NCBI RefSeq assembly: GCF_004027225.2
Contig: NC_044282.2
Location: 63,291,725 to 63,355,724 of the forward strand
Direction: 5' to 3'
From: Strigops habroptila
Taxonomy: Eukaryota > Chordata > Aves > Psittaciformes > Psittacidae
Length of the DNA: 64,000 nucleotides
Part shown: positions 11,550 through 37,731 of the stretch, one piece after another
How the letters are laid out: each line of letters opens with the position of its first letter
Position numbering within the stretch: position 1 is the first letter of the stretch
The notes under the pieces: model-generated
The model's input: only the letters and a program-made list of their open reading frames with translations
Database searches by the model: none
Told to the model about the DNA's origin: nothing
Position numbers and translations under genes: made by a program

Positions 11550-11555
11550 TTTATT
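11550..11555 (-). terminator. MPV17 poly(A) signal
   Basis: AATAAA on the minus strand, about 540 bp past the MPV17 stop at 12094, giving a 3' UTR of roughly 0.55 kb. Confidence 0.7.
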
Positions 11556-12093
11556 GGGTGCTCCAACTGTCCAAGCCACAGCAAACCCCATCCTCAGGGG
11601 GAGCATGCCCAGTCTGCGGCAGCGGGTGCTGCAGGGCTGCAGGCACAGGGCAGGCAGCCTGGGATGGGCCAGCCCCTTGGCAGCACCATCCCCAGCTCCA
11701 ACTGGGGCAGTGCACAGCACAGCACCTGCACCAGCATCCACCCAGTGCTGTGCCTGCTTCTCTCCCTTTGGATCTGCCGCTGGGGAAGGACAAAGCAATG
11801 CCCAGGGCAGGCTCACCCCCTGTGCAGGGCAAGAGGCTGGAGAGAAGAGTGAGCACAGAGAAGCACGCTGAAGGGCAGAGCTGCTGGATCCAGATCAGGC
11901 ACTGACCCATCTTGGGGTGTCCCTGCAAGGGCTGTAGCTGCAGGTGATGAGGTTCCCAAGGAGAGAGCTGGACAGCTGCTGCCAGCATCCTGCGTATCCC
12001 AGCCCCATCCACAGACATGGGCCTGCTCCAAGGGCTCTGGAGGTGCGGCAGAGCCAGGCAGCATGCAGGCAGGGAGAGGACATGGCTTCCACT

Positions 12094-15000
12094 TCACATC
12101 CGATTTGCTTTCCAGGACAGGTAGCAGTTCCAGATGATAGCAACGCACTGGACAACAGCAAGCCTGTGGACAGAAGGGACAGGGTCCACAGCCGCAGGCT
12201 CCGGGAGCCCAGGAGCCAGGGCCATGGCTGCGTTACTACCTGTGCTTCAGGGGCACGAAGTAGAAGTTCGCGATTTGCACCGGTGGCCAGATCTGCAGAG
12301 AAGGAGACAGCGGTGAAGGGGCCCTGCCAGTGCCCCTGCCCTGTGCCCACCTCTTCCCAGGCATTTGGGATGTCCAACCGAGCCCACGGCAGAGTCCAAG
12401 GCAGGGGACAGGGACAGGACCATGGAGGAGCCCATCTAGGGGCACAGCACTTACACAGTAGTTGGTCATCAGGGCATCTGTGTAGTCCTGGGAGAGAAGG
12501 GAGGCTGTGAGCGTTCAGCACAGCTCCGCTGCTGCACAGCCCCGCTACATAGCTACCCACAGCTGTAGAAGCAGTGGCCATTGGCACAGCTCTGGGGAGG
12601 CCCCAGCACCGGCAGGAATGGCGCAGGATGGCCACTGTCCCCTGTCACATCCCTCTGACTCCATGCCTGCTCCAGCTGGTACAGGGCACTGCAGCCTCTG
12701 CCCATGGGGAGGGGGGCAGGGAGAGGGTGGCCACAGCTGCTCCATCTCTTCCTGCTGCCAACATGGCCTTTGGTGCCACAGCCAGGCCTTCACATGCTGC
12801 CCTGTCTGGGCAAGCCTGGGAGAAGAGCAGGGGCAGGCATGGGGCAGGGTAAGGTGCTGAGATGGCAGGTGGCGAGCTGGGCACCTGCAGCAGACTCAGG
12901 TCCCCATCCAGCCCTGTGTCCCCCAATCCCCCTCCCAGGCACCATGGGGCAGGGATGGAACCGGGGCAGCTGCCCTGGGATCCCAAGGTGCTGCCCTGTC
13001 CTCGTGCTGCAGCCCTACCCCACAGCAGCAAGATGAGTCCCTCATCCAGGCTGACTGTGACTCAGCCGGCAGCCCGGCCTCCTCCCGGCACTGGCCAGCA
13101 GCCCAGGACGGGGAGGGCAGGCGCAGGGGTGATGGATGCTCTGCTGACGCTTCCTCTGCGTGGGGAGAGACGGATGTACCCCAAGCGAGGGGTGAAGGTG
13201 GCTGCCAGCCACCACTGCCCGGTCCCAGCCCAGCCCCTTCCCAGAGCAGAGGACCGGTCAGGAGCCGTGGATCAGGGAATCACACACCACTGTGCCCAGG
13301 CACTACTGGGTTTCCCCTGGGGGGGACCAAGACAAGATACATGGCACCACTTGGCTGAGGTGCAGTTGGGGTGGGTGGGAACACTTGGGGTGCCTCATCC
13401 AGTGGCTGGTGGTCACCGGCTCCCCAGTGACTCACGCTCTGGACACGCTGACTCAGCTTTTGCACAGGTTTCCAGCAATTACTGCTAATGGGAGCTATCT
13501 CTGTAATGGCTCTGGAGATGCCAGGAGAGGGGCCTGATGGTGTGCCGGGAGCTGGGTGGCACCAGGCACCTGGCCCGGGTGGGACCCAAAAGCCACACCA
13601 CAGGGAACCGCCCTGACATCAGCACCCAGAGGACCGGCAGCATGAGGCATCCAACATTACAGGGCTCTGGGACCCAGCACTGAGCCTGGCAGGACCAGCC
13701 CTGTGCACTCCCAGGCCCTGGCCAGGCAGAGAGCTGCTCCGTGCCCCACAGCAGTGGGGTGGCTGCCTGCTGCACAGAGCTCTGTGCTTGGGGTCCCGAG
13801 GCACAACACCTGGTTGGAACTAGACGATCTTTAAGGTCCCTTCTAGCTCTAACCATTCTACGATTCTATGTAGACCAGGCTACGAGGACAGGAGTATGAT
13901 GGCACAGCTGGGGACGCACAGTCAGTGCTGGGCAGGGGCTGGTCATGGGCACAACCACAGATGGGAGCAGCCGGCAGTGCTAGTGCACCAGGAGGATCTG
14001 CCAAGGCACTCTGACTGCTGACAGCCCCACACCACCCGAGTGGAGCAGCACATACCTGCTGGATCTTGGACCAGTTCTCCTCCACTGACAGACCATTCAT
14101 TGCTCCCGTGATGGCAAGGAAGCAGCCAAGGAAACATGGTGCAAAGCCCCCCTGCAAGAGAAGAGTTGGGGCACAATGCTGAGGTGCCTGTGGTGCTTGA
14201 AGCTCGCCTGCAGCAGGGGTAAGAGGCACACACCCAGCTTGCCTGGTGCCCTGGAGCTACTTGGCCTGCTGCACCCCAGCACAGAGCCGTACAGAGGTAC
14301 GGGAACCACCACGGGGCCTCTGGAAGGGCCCAAGACCAGGTGAAGGGCATCAGCTCTGCAACCCTTTCTACTCCAGCCTGCCACTGCATTGGGACTGGTC
14401 CTGGCCTCAGAAACTGGGACTCACAGGATACAGTATATGGCTGTCTACAGTATGTGGCTGCACCTACTACCCCGTCCTGCTGCACCAGACACACACAGGC
14501 ATCTTCACCCATATGGCACTAACCTGGTCCAGGACCATCTTCTTCACAGCCACGACTTTTGTTGTCCCTGGGATGAGCTGATCGAGGATCTTGTACCAGC
14601 CACCCACAACAGGGCCCTGCAACAGCCAGGCGTAAGGGGCAGTGTCCTGCTCTCCCAGGCCACAGGGTGTCAGGGCTGGGGGGTCTCCAGAGCTGGTTAC
14701 GTGGCCCTGCCCCAGCCCTGGAACACAGGGACAGACTCTGCCCTGCTCTGCACTGCCATGGGCAGCCCCCCTGCATTGCATGGATGCAGTGATGCCCACA
14801 GCCTCCCTGCCCCTCCTAAAGCAACCTACCAGGGAGCACCACCATCAGCACGGGGGCCTGCTCCGGCAGGGCAGCTTCAGGGCTTCACACCTGACACACC
14901 AGGCAGGGCTCCATGGCAGGGACCTGGCTGTGCCAGCGCTGCCCAGGGACATCCCTGCCCAAGTCACCAGCACAGGGAACAGACCTGACCCCCAAAGCAC

Positions 15001-18000
15001 AGGAGCTGTTGGGTCAGGATCCCGCCTCATCGTGCACAGCAGAGCAAAGCATGTTTGCATCCCTGGCTGTGGCGTCACCCTCCCAGGGTGAAATCTCCCA
15101 GGGGCTGGCACCAGCAGCAGCAATGGCTGCACAGACAGAGGCTGATGACTCCATCCAGCAGGGTGCAGGGACAGGGTGCTCCTTTTCAAGGGGATGCAGC
15201 TCTGCCCGTGGCCGCTGGAGGCCCAACTCACACCAAGGTACTGTTGTTTCACCTACCAAAACAGCCCTCTATCCCACTCCACCATGCATATGTTACTGAA
15301 CCCAGGTGCCCACCACATGCTGGCACTCACCACAAAGCAGAAGCCGATCGCCATCATCTTCAGGGTCCGGGGGCCATGGTGCCCCTGCAGCCCTCGCTGC
15401 TCCACCAACTGCTGTGCGATCACGTCACCAGCTCCCATGAGGGCCCCTGCAACCAGCACCGCCATAGGGTCAAGGTGAGACCCCACAGCGCCCTGCTGAC
15501 AGCAGGTCCTCCTGCCCCAGTGCTGCCTCTGCCTGCCTGTAGCACCACTGCCCACACCTGTCCTGCAGCACAAGCCCTCCTGCAGCAGCCAAGCACCTTG
15601 GGCTGCCCTCACAGTGTCTCTGGCCAAAACTGTGCCTGGCTGTGCCATCTCCCCACGCCCCTGACATGGGGCTGATGCATCCCAGGGCCTGCTGTGACTG
15701 TGGCTTTTGGGGCAGAGCCCACCGGGCTGCTGCCTGTGCTGCTGGCACAGCTCCTTGCCTTGTTTCCATACCAGTGTGAGGGACCTTCTGCTGTGCACGT
15801 CCCCCTGTGGGCTGCTGCTCAGCTGGGCCTTTGGCAGCTCCTGCTCTATCCTACACTCTTGACCTCTTCGACGCAACTCGGCTGGCCCTGTGCTCCTTCC
15901 CCTGGCCTTTGTGGGCTCCCTGCTTATTCTCCTGCTCCTCCCAGGACAGTTTCCAGGCATACCCTCCAGCCCTGCTGTGATTCTGCTCCATTCTTGGAAA
16001 CCTTGAACCCAGCAAGGCTTCATCTTGGGTAGCGGCAGCCCCAGCATCCCCTCTCCTCCTGCCAGCCCCAGCTGCGCTACTGGCCCAAAGCCAGTCCTGC
16101 CCAGAGGGTCTCCATGAGTGAATCCTCACAGGCAAGGGGTGGCAGGGCCTCGGGTGCATCCCCAGCAACACCCAGCCCTCCCTCCCAGAGCCATCTGTCT
16201 CTCTGTGACAGTCCCCAGCAGTGCCATGGGGAGCAGGTCCCAGCCAAAGGGAACAGACCCTGAGCTTCCTGCAGGCACCGTCCCCAGCCAGCATGCAGGA
16301 GGGGAGAGTTTTGGGCCTCTTGCCCCAGCCACGTGGACCAGGGACGCAGCATGGCCCCTGGGAGCCTGCAGGCAGGAGCCAGACCTGGCCCAGCATGGCT
16401 GCAATAGCTAGTAGAGTCTGGAGGCAGCCCAGGAGGCTGGGCAGGAACCGGGGCCTCAGCCAAGGCCATCCAGGCTGGGCATGCCCCAGCAGGGCTGGCC
16501 CGGTCTCTGCAGCCCCACGGAGCTGCTGCGCTCCTGGCAGTGTTCTCCTGCCATTGCATCACCAGCTCCATCTCCCACTCTGGACCAATGCAGTCCCCAA
16601 GGGCTCCAGCTCTGCTGCTGGACCCCGAGAGCTGCTGCACTGCTCCGTGATGGCAGAGCAGCCCCTGCCAGACCACGGGCCTCAGCAGTGCAGGGGCAGG
16701 GGGTGGTAGCATCCGAGGGACCCCCAGCCAACACAAAAGAAGCTCTGTGGCTGCCTGCTGGCTGCTTCCTGCGGGCAGCCTTCCCACTAGGCACAGTCAA
16801 GCTCCCCCTGCTCAGCACTCATTGAGAAAGCGCAACGGCAGCACCGGTGTTACTCATTCAGTGCCGAAGGCTCTGGGCGCAGTGCCTGGTGGTGACAGAG
16901 CCGGGCTCCAGGGCTGCCAGGGAGAGGGGAACAGGGACAGACCTGTCTGCACGCCTGCCTGGGCCTACGAGTGCAGCCAGAGCAAGCCCCTTGCAATGAC
17001 GTTGCTCAGCGGGGATGGCACCAGTGCCACTCGTGCCTGCTGCAGCTCTGGTGTGGGACTGAAGCCCCCAGCTGCACCCCACACCATGAACACCGGAACC
17101 AGCCCCCGCTAACCCTGCTGCTACCGCTGCGTCCCACCGAGGGTGGGAAGAGCCAACATACACAGCCGGTAAGAAGAGCGAGGGCTCTCCGGCTTGTGCC
17201 GCCCAAGCTGCAGGGCAATTCCTCACCTGCTCAGCACAGAATGGTGCCAGGGGCAGGCAGGAGGCAGCAAACAGCCCCTGCCAGGCTGTTCGCACAGGTT
17301 GCTGTTCCCACGGGCAGAGGACTTTGAAACAGGCCCAAGCCTAAGTAGGCCACACTGTCTCGTCCCCTGCAGGCCTCGCCGGCTGGCTGCTGGAGGCTGC
17401 ACCACACCACAGGAGCACAGGGCTGCTCGCGGCAGGCAGGGACAGCAAGGTCACTGCTGCGGGCACGTGCTGCTGCCCGCTGTGCCCAGGCCCTGCTGGC
17501 TTCCTGGCCTAGGGCCTGGGATGCAGGAGGCAAAGCCCTGCTTGACCCAGCAGCTCTCACCAGTGCGTAGGACAGCAGTTCGGCAGGCGAGCATGACCAG
17601 ACACACCAGGCACAGCCAACAGCCAGCAAACTTCCCTGGCCTGACCCCAGCTAGCAGGACAGCAGCACTGGGGGCTCCATGAGTAGTGAGTGAGGACAGG
17701 GCTGGAGGAGGCTGGGATCTGCCCAGCATGGGGCCCAGAGCAGACTGTCTCTGCCACATGCATCAGGGCACAGCCAGCAGTGAGCTGAGCCTGGCCTCAG
17801 GTGGGGTAATTACTTGCTGGAACTACAAGGAGAGCAGGAAAGCTCAGCCACAGGCAGGGGTGCCCCAATCCCAGAGGAACGGCTATGCTCCCACCATCAC
17901 AGCCTTGCACTGGCGCTGAGCCTGGGTACCCACCGCAGGTATGGAGACACTCATGCCCAAAGGCAGAGCTGCTGTTCAGCTACAGGAGCTACATCCAGTG

Positions 18001-19417
18001 CTAGGCACAGCCACATGCTTGGGGGCTGCCAGGCGCCCGAGGAACTGGAGGTCTGCACCTCAGCAGGGCTGCTCCAACCCGAAGCAGCAACAGGCAGAGC
18101 TGGAACCTGAAGCCAGTCTGGAGCCTCACTAAGCCTGCTGCAGCAGCAGGCAGGGGCTCCCGGGGAGGCTCCCACCTCCACCTTGGCTTTTCCCCAGGAA
18201 TAGAGAGGGATGCGCAGCCTGGCCGCGCACAGTGCAGGGGGTGCCAGGCCATAGACACCATCAAATCAGATAAAAATAACTGCAGAACAGTGAGGTGGCC
18301 TGGCAGGACTCCAGGCAGCCTGGTAGGCAGGGCAACGTGCTGCCACCCTCATGGGCAGCCAGGAAGATAGCCAATGGCTGCATGGCGAGGGGAGCACCCC
18401 TGCACAGCAGGGCACCCCCAGACCTCACGGTCGTGCTTCCCCAGTGTCCTGGGCTGGGGAAGCAGTGTCAGCAGGGAAGGCTGCAAGCACGGGGTGCAGA
18501 GGGGAGCATGCAGGGACCCCACCCCTGGCCACCCCACGCTGCACCCCCCCTGCATGGCTGGGGAGGGCAGTGGAGAAGCTGAGGTGGCTGTTGCTCTCAG
18601 GATTGTGAGCCCTGGGCCACTGTGGGCAGGAGCATCCCTGCCTGCAGCAGCTGCCTGTGCTAGAGTGTGCCCCTGGGGCACATGGAACAGCCTGCCAGAC
18701 CTGAGGCAGATTTATGGTACCTCCCAGCCCTGCAAACAGCAACACCATTAGGGAGATTAAATCACCTGTGTAGAGCCCCAGGAACCTGTCAGGCGCTGGG
18801 GCTCTCTCCAGGCAGCCAGAGCCTTCACCTTCACGACCGAGTCCTGCAGCCCACCTTGGGGAGGCTCGGCCACAGGCTGCACTGGCCGAGCCCTCAGGCA
18901 GAGGCTGCAGCCCACTGAACCCCCCCAAAAGCAATGTCCCAGCATCCATTCCCACCCAGGGGGCAACAGGGCTGCCACTACAGCCTCTACCCCCAGTTCT
19001 AGGGCAAGTCCTCGAGTTGTGGGATGTTTCTCTAGGGCTGTGCCTCCTCACAGCCCCACATCAGCCCTCTTGGCTCCAGTGCAGAACCCCCTGCTGCCGA
19101 TCTCCTGAGCGTGAAGTGGACCACAGCTCTTCGCCCAGTGGGGACGCCTGGGGGAACGGCAACACCTCCTCCCCCTGCAGATGGACCACTGAGGCACTGG
19201 GACCACCCCTGCCCCCATGGTGTTCCTCCCACCAAGGGTGCAGTGCCCACAACAGCAGGGCAACGGGGCCCCGGGCTCCAGTGTCGCGGGGCTGTGCACC
19301 GCAGAGGGTGCGGAGGGGCCCCTGCTCGCAGGGCCGGCCCTTACCGGCGGTGAGCGCCTGCGCTGCCCCCGGCCGCCGCGCCAGCAGCCGCCCGCAGCCC
19401 CTCCACAGTGCGGCCAT
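12094..19417 (-). CDS. MPV17: MPV17, mitochondrial inner-membrane protein
   Basis: Four-pass protein of the Mpv17/PMP22 family, needed for mitochondrial DNA maintenance. Seven coding exons in transcript order: 19417-19345, 15446-15331, 14616-14524, 14151-14056, 12487-12455, 12292-12240, 12163-12094; they sum to 534 nt (177 aa, human 176). Recognisable segments are [88 protein letters not shown] (family signature) and the C-terminus SWKANRM. All junctions are GT/AG with consistent phase. Intron 1 is 3.9 kb and carries no recognised feature. The start codon is only 57 bp beyond the CAD stop codon on the same strand, so the promoter must overlap the end of CAD. Confidence 0.95.
13810..13870 (+). 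repeat. CR1 LINE 3' tip
   Basis: A short, truncated CR1 end, GATCTTTAAGGTCCCTTCTAG followed by the terminal ATTCTACGATTCTATG octamer repeats, in MPV17 intron 4. Confidence 0.8.
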
Positions 19418-19464
19418 GGCCCGCGGCGCGGCGCGATGAGGAAGAGTCGCGGCTGAGTGACGCG

Positions 19465-19470
19465 TTTATT
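19465..19470 (-). terminator. CAD poly(A) signal, next to the MPV17 start
   Basis: AATAAA only 4 nt past the CAD stop codon (19474-19476) and 48 nt before the MPV17 ATG. CAD cleavage and MPV17 initiation must occur within the same ~50 bp. Confidence 0.8.
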
Positions 19471-19473
19471 GTG

Positions 19474-34210
<14,737 letters not shown>

Positions 34211-34218
34211 GGCGGCTC

Positions 34219-34224
34219 CACGTG
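34219..34224 (-). promoter_or_regulatory. CACGTG E-box in CAD 5' UTR
   Basis: A CACGTG lies 9 bp upstream of the CAD ATG inside a CpG-rich, TATA-less region. Mammalian CAD genes have a MYC-bound CACGTG shortly downstream of the transcription start, so this is the likely equivalent. A second CACGTG at 34628-34633 lies just past the 3' end of the neighbouring U1 gene. Confidence 0.6.
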
Positions 34225-34654
34225 CACTCCGGCGGCTCCGCGGCGGCGACCGAGAGGGGTGCGCGCAGCGCGGCGGCAGCGGGAGGATCCGGGGCGGGGC
34301 CGGGCCGGGCCAGCCCCCGCGGCGGGGCGGGGCGACGGTGGGGCGGCACGCGGAGAACGGCCGCAGCACCTAGTTCACCGGCCGCGCGGCGGGGCAGCGG
34401 GGAGCGGGCGCGGGGGCGAGCCGCCTGCAGCAAGCCAGGGCACGATCGCACAGCAACAATAGAGAGCGGCCGCGGCACGCAGTAGACGGGGCGTGGCCTG
34501 CCACGAGCGCGACATGAGCGCGCGGAGAAACAGCGCGGTGGTGCTTGACACAATACCGCGAACAAGATGAACAGAAAGAAGACCCCAGCCACAACGTGAG
34601 AAACCTTTTAAAACGCAGAGATTAAACCACGTGCTGCTATTTAACAAAAGATGT
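34225..34654. other. CAD CpG-island promoter region
   Basis: CpG-dense and TATA-less sequence between CAD and the first U1 gene, with an initial GC-rich block to ~34500 and an AT-richer segment to 34654. CAD transcription probably starts between ~34230 and 34400. No other gene is seen. Confidence 0.6.
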
Positions 34655-34818
34655 CAGAGGAGAGCGCAAACGCAGTCCCCCACTACCACAAATTATGCAG
34701 TCGAGTTTCCCGCATTTGGGGAAATCGCAGGGGTCAGCACACCCGGAGTGCAAGGGATGAGCCTCGCCCTGGGAAAACCACCTGCCTGATCATGGTGTCT
34801 CCCCTGCCAGGTAAGTAT
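34655..34818 (-). ncRNA. U1 snRNA gene, copy 1
   Basis: A full-length 164-nt U1 spliceosomal RNA on the minus strand. The 5' end ATACTTACCTGGCAGG (pairs with 5' splice sites), the Sm site AATTTGTGG and the long 3' stem-loop are intact. Relative to copy 2 it has C151T (loop of stem-loop IV) and C161T. Like the others it has non-consensus bases in stem-loop I (33, 35) and stem-loop II (65). PSE and octamer are present upstream, but no good 3' box is visible. Its 3' end is ~445 bp upstream of the CAD start codon, same strand. Confidence 0.93.
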
Positions 34819-34858
34819 GACACTTATCCCACCCGACACCTGCACACGACGCAAAACA

Positions 34859-35037
34859 CACACACACCTCACGGACACGCCACGCGCCGCTCCCGACACG
34901 CGCCCCGCACCGTCGCGCGCTCCGCACCCCGCCTTCTCCCGACGCCGCGCGCCCCTTCAGTGCCCGCGTGCGCGGAGCCCACCGGGCTGGTTGCGCGTGG
35001 CGGGTATCCCGTGATGCCTCGCGCTGCTCGTTTGCAT
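34859..35037 (-). promoter_or_regulatory. U1 copy 1 promoter (PSE and octamer DSE)
   Basis: On the minus strand the PSE-like GTGTCCGTGAGGTGTGTGTG is at -60 to -41 (34859-34878). The octamer-type element ATGCAAAC is at about -219 (34030+1000, that is 35030-35037). Both spacings are normal for vertebrate U1 genes. No TATA box is present, as expected for a Pol II snRNA gene. Confidence 0.8.
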
Positions 35038-35080
35038 GGACACGCCCACACCCCGCGGGCCCCGCCCCTCTCTCGCCGAG

Positions 35081-36093
35081 GCACCCCGTGCAGGTTTGAC
35101 AGCAGTCGCCACTCGCTGCCCACGGCCTTTCCGATACCGCGGCCCGGTGGTTCCCGCTGCCCGCCCGCACCGGGACCGCGATCGGCACCGAGACCGGGAC
35201 CGGCACCGGAACAGGTACCGCCCGGCGCCGGGCTCGGTCTGTCAGAGCCGAGCGGGATCGGCCTGGAGCCGGGGTGTGTGTGTGGGAAGATGTGTCCAGC
35301 AGTGCTCGGGGCATCTCAGGGACACGAGCTCAGCTCCGGTGCAGGCAGATCCTGCAGAGGAGAAAGAGGGAGCCGCGTCCCCAGACATCGGGCTGGGCTC
35401 CGGTAGCTGGGCAGCCCCCACTGGGTGGTGCTGGGCTAGGCTCTGGTACAGGTCAACACCACAGCATGTACAGGGCGGATAGGAAAAGCGTTCACAGACA
35501 GCGACCCCCGGTGCTAGAACCATGGGGTCTGGGCGCTGACAGCAGCATGGGAGGAGCAGGTGCCTGCAGAAGAGACAGACTAGGGGCACACAGTGCCATG
35601 GCAGCAGTGGGGCATATTCTCTGGGGAAGGCGAGGCGCTGGGAATCGCAGTGCTTGCAGCACCCCAGCCACACCGGCTCCAGTGCTCCAGGCTGATAATC
35701 CTCGAGCCCTCAAGCTCTGCACACACAGACCTCCCTGATCCCTGGCCTGGTGCCTGGGCATGGCCGGTGGAACTCACCACGACTGTGGGAGCAGGTGGGT
35801 GCTGCTGGTGACACTGCTCCAGCCCCACGGGCACAGGGAGAAGACCCCCGGCACCACAGAGCAGAGCTGTTCTGGGGACGTGCCGGCTGCTCGAGGGCTG
35901 GCGGTGTGGGAGAGCGGCACGTGCTGCACTTGTGGAGCGAGGCCAGAGCCATGAAGCAGCCTTGAGGAAAACTAGGGGCAAACTTGAGACATGGCTTGTA
36001 ACGTCTGGGGAGAAACAAGTGGGAACAGCTCCAGGCGCTGGCGGCCGGGTAAGAACCGGGTGTGGCCCGGCTCGTTAACGGTGGCGAGAGGCC
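35081..36093. other. Spacer between U1 copies 1 and 2
   Basis: CpG-rich to ~35300 with a short GGCACCGGGACC-type repeat near 35160-35225, then ordinary sequence. I see no gene or recognisable mobile element. Confidence 0.5.
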
Positions 36094-36214
36094 GGAACGA
36101 GGCCGGGGCGGTGCCAGCGGAGGCCGCGGAACGGCGCTGAGAGCACCGGGGAGGGGAAACGAGACGAGACAGGACGGAGCCGCGGGGCGGGGCCCGGGGG
36201 GGGTGGGCGTGTCC

Positions 36215-36393
36215 ATGCAAACGACCACCGCGAGGCGTCACGGGATACCCGCCACGCGCAACCAGCCCGGTGGGCTCCGCGCACGCGGGCACTGAAGGGG
36301 CGCGCGGCGTCGGGAGAAGGCGGGGTGCGGAGCGCGCGACGGTGCGGGGCGCGTGTCGGGAGCGGCGCGTGGAGTGTCCGTGAGGTGTGTGTG
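36215..36393 (+). promoter_or_regulatory. U1 copy 2 promoter (PSE and octamer DSE)
   Basis: Octamer-type ATGCAAAC at 36215-36222 (-219) and PSE-like GTGTCCGTGAGGTGTGTGTG at 36374-36393 (-60 to -41). A GC box lies just upstream of the octamer. Confidence 0.8.
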
Positions 36394-36433
36394 TGTTTTG
36401 CGTCGTGTGCAGGTGTCGGGTGGGATAAGTGTC

Positions 36434-36597
36434 ATACTTACCTGGCAGGGGAGACACCATGATCAGGCAGGTGGTTTTCCCAGGGCGAGGCTCATCCCTT
36501 GCACTCCGGGTGTGCTGACCCCTGCGATTTCCCCAAATGCGGGAAACTCGACTGCATAATTTGTGGTAGTGGGGGACTGCGTTCGCGCTCTCCCCTG
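36434..36597 (+). ncRNA. U1 snRNA gene, copy 2
   Basis: A 164-nt U1 RNA with intact 5' end, Sm site and 3' stem-loop. A 3' box-like AAAGATAGA at 36611-36619 follows, matching AAAPuNNAGA. Compared with the vertebrate consensus I remember, stem-loop I reads GATCAGGCAGG (bases 33 and 35 changed) and the U1A site reads CTTGCAC instead of ATTGCAC (base 65). Of the three copies this one has the most intact structure, so it is the best candidate for expression. Confidence 0.95.
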
Positions 36598-36904
36598 GCT
36601 TAATTAGTGAAAAGATAGACTTTTGATCAAGCTGGGAAAGAAGTTGTTACCCGAAGGTCGTGCTAGGCGGTCCTCTGAGCAAAACATTCCAGCGCGGTCC
36701 GAGGGGTCTAGCAGCCGCGCAGGGCCGGTTCGGTGCCGCACTGTGGCTAAGACGGGAGTTGACGGGCCGGCTACTGCACACGCTCCCTTTCCCCCTCGGG
36801 CCGGGGCTGCGCCCGAGCGTTCGCTTCCCCCCGCCTTAAGACGGGGTCGAGGGGAGCGGAGCCCTCCCTGGCTCGCGGGGCTCCGAGGGTGCCGGTGCCG
36901 CGGT

Positions 36905-37110
36905 GCCCGGAACTGAACACAGGATTCGAGGTGCAGCCTCACCAGTGCCGAGTACAGGGGGATGATCACTGCCCTGGCTCTGCTGGCCACGCTATTGCTG
37001 ATACAGGCCAGGTACATGGGGTTGTTGTGGCCCAAGTGCACGACTCGGCACTTTGCCTTGTTGAACCTCCCATCGTTGACCACAGCCCACCGACTCAGTC
37101 CATCCAGATC
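36905..37110 (-). repeat. CR1 LINE fragment, inner left arm
   Basis: Reverse-oriented CR1 ORF2 3' region: read on the minus strand it runs from GATCTGGATGGACTGAG through AGGTTCAACAAGGC to the segment ending TTCAGTTCCGGGCACC. An internal stretch of the consensus is missing where the palindrome ends. Confidence 0.8.
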
Positions 37111-37316
37111 ACAAAACAAAACCAGTAACCCACCTGTATAACGTGTCAGCATACCCAAGGCTTGCGCCATCAAACACACCACAAAAACCTCGCTTCTGGT
37201 TTTGCAACGCTACAGGCCTGGGGAAGAGTGGCTGGAAAGCTGCTGAAAAGGACCTGGGGGTGCTGATTGACGGCTGCTGAACGTAAACGAGCTTGTGCCA
37301 AGGCGGTCACCGGCAT
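37013..37316. other. Palindrome spacer
   Basis: About 304 bp between the arms. It consists of the outer piece of the left CR1 (to 37110), ~95 bp of A-rich unassigned sequence (37111-37206), and the start of the right CR1. Confidence 0.8.
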
Positions 37317-37427
37317 CCTGGCCTGTATCAGCAATAGCGTGGCCAGCAGGGCCAGGGCAGTGATCATCCCCCTGTACTCGGCACTGGTGAAGCTGCACCT
37401 CGAATCCTGTGTTCAGTTCCGGGCACC
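37207..37427 (+). repeat. CR1 LINE fragment, inner right arm
   Basis: Plus-oriented CR1, from CTACAGGCCTGGGGAAGAGT through AAAGGACCTGGGGGTGCTG to GTGTTCAGTTCCGGGCACC. It overlaps the palindrome boundary at 37317 and faces the left CR1. Confidence 0.85.
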
Positions 37428-37731
37428 GCGGCACCGGCACCCTCGGAGCCCCGCGAGCCAGTGAGGGCTCCGCTCCCCTCGACCCCGTCTTAAGGCGGGG
37501 GGAAGCGAACGCTCGGGCGCAGCCCCGGCCCGAGGGGGAAAGCGAGCGTGTGCAGTAGCCGGCCCGTCAACTCCCGTCTTAGCCACAGTGCGGCACCGAA
37601 CCGGCCCTGCGCGGCTGCTAGACCCCTCGGACCGCGCTGGAATGTTTTGCTCAGAGGACCGCCTAGCACGACCTTCGGGTAACAACTTCTTTCCCAGCTT
37701 GATCAAAAGTCTATCTTTTCACTAATTAAGC

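Larger units (their letters stand above)
34655..35080 (-). repeat. Third copy of the U1 unit, U1 plus 5' flank only
   Basis: Homologous to the outer ends of the palindrome arms from the U1 3' end to just past the octamer. Homology stops at the RNA 3' end on one side and near 35080 on the other. It is more diverged than the two arms are from each other. Confidence 0.85.
36094..37012 (+). repeat. Left arm of U1 palindrome
   Basis: Inverted repeat of 37317-38226. I noted only a handful of mismatches and two small indels (one in a G-run near 36200, one of ~11 bp near 36150) over ~0.9 kb. The arm contains the U1 DSE, PSE, RNA, 3' box and ~390 bp of downstream sequence running into CR1. Confidence 0.93.

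Noticed and set aside
34811-34818. CAGGTAAGTAT as a strong splice donor on the + strand (also at 37888-37895)
   Set aside because: It is simply the reverse complement of the U1 5' end, which is complementary to consensus donors. It is not a real exon boundary.
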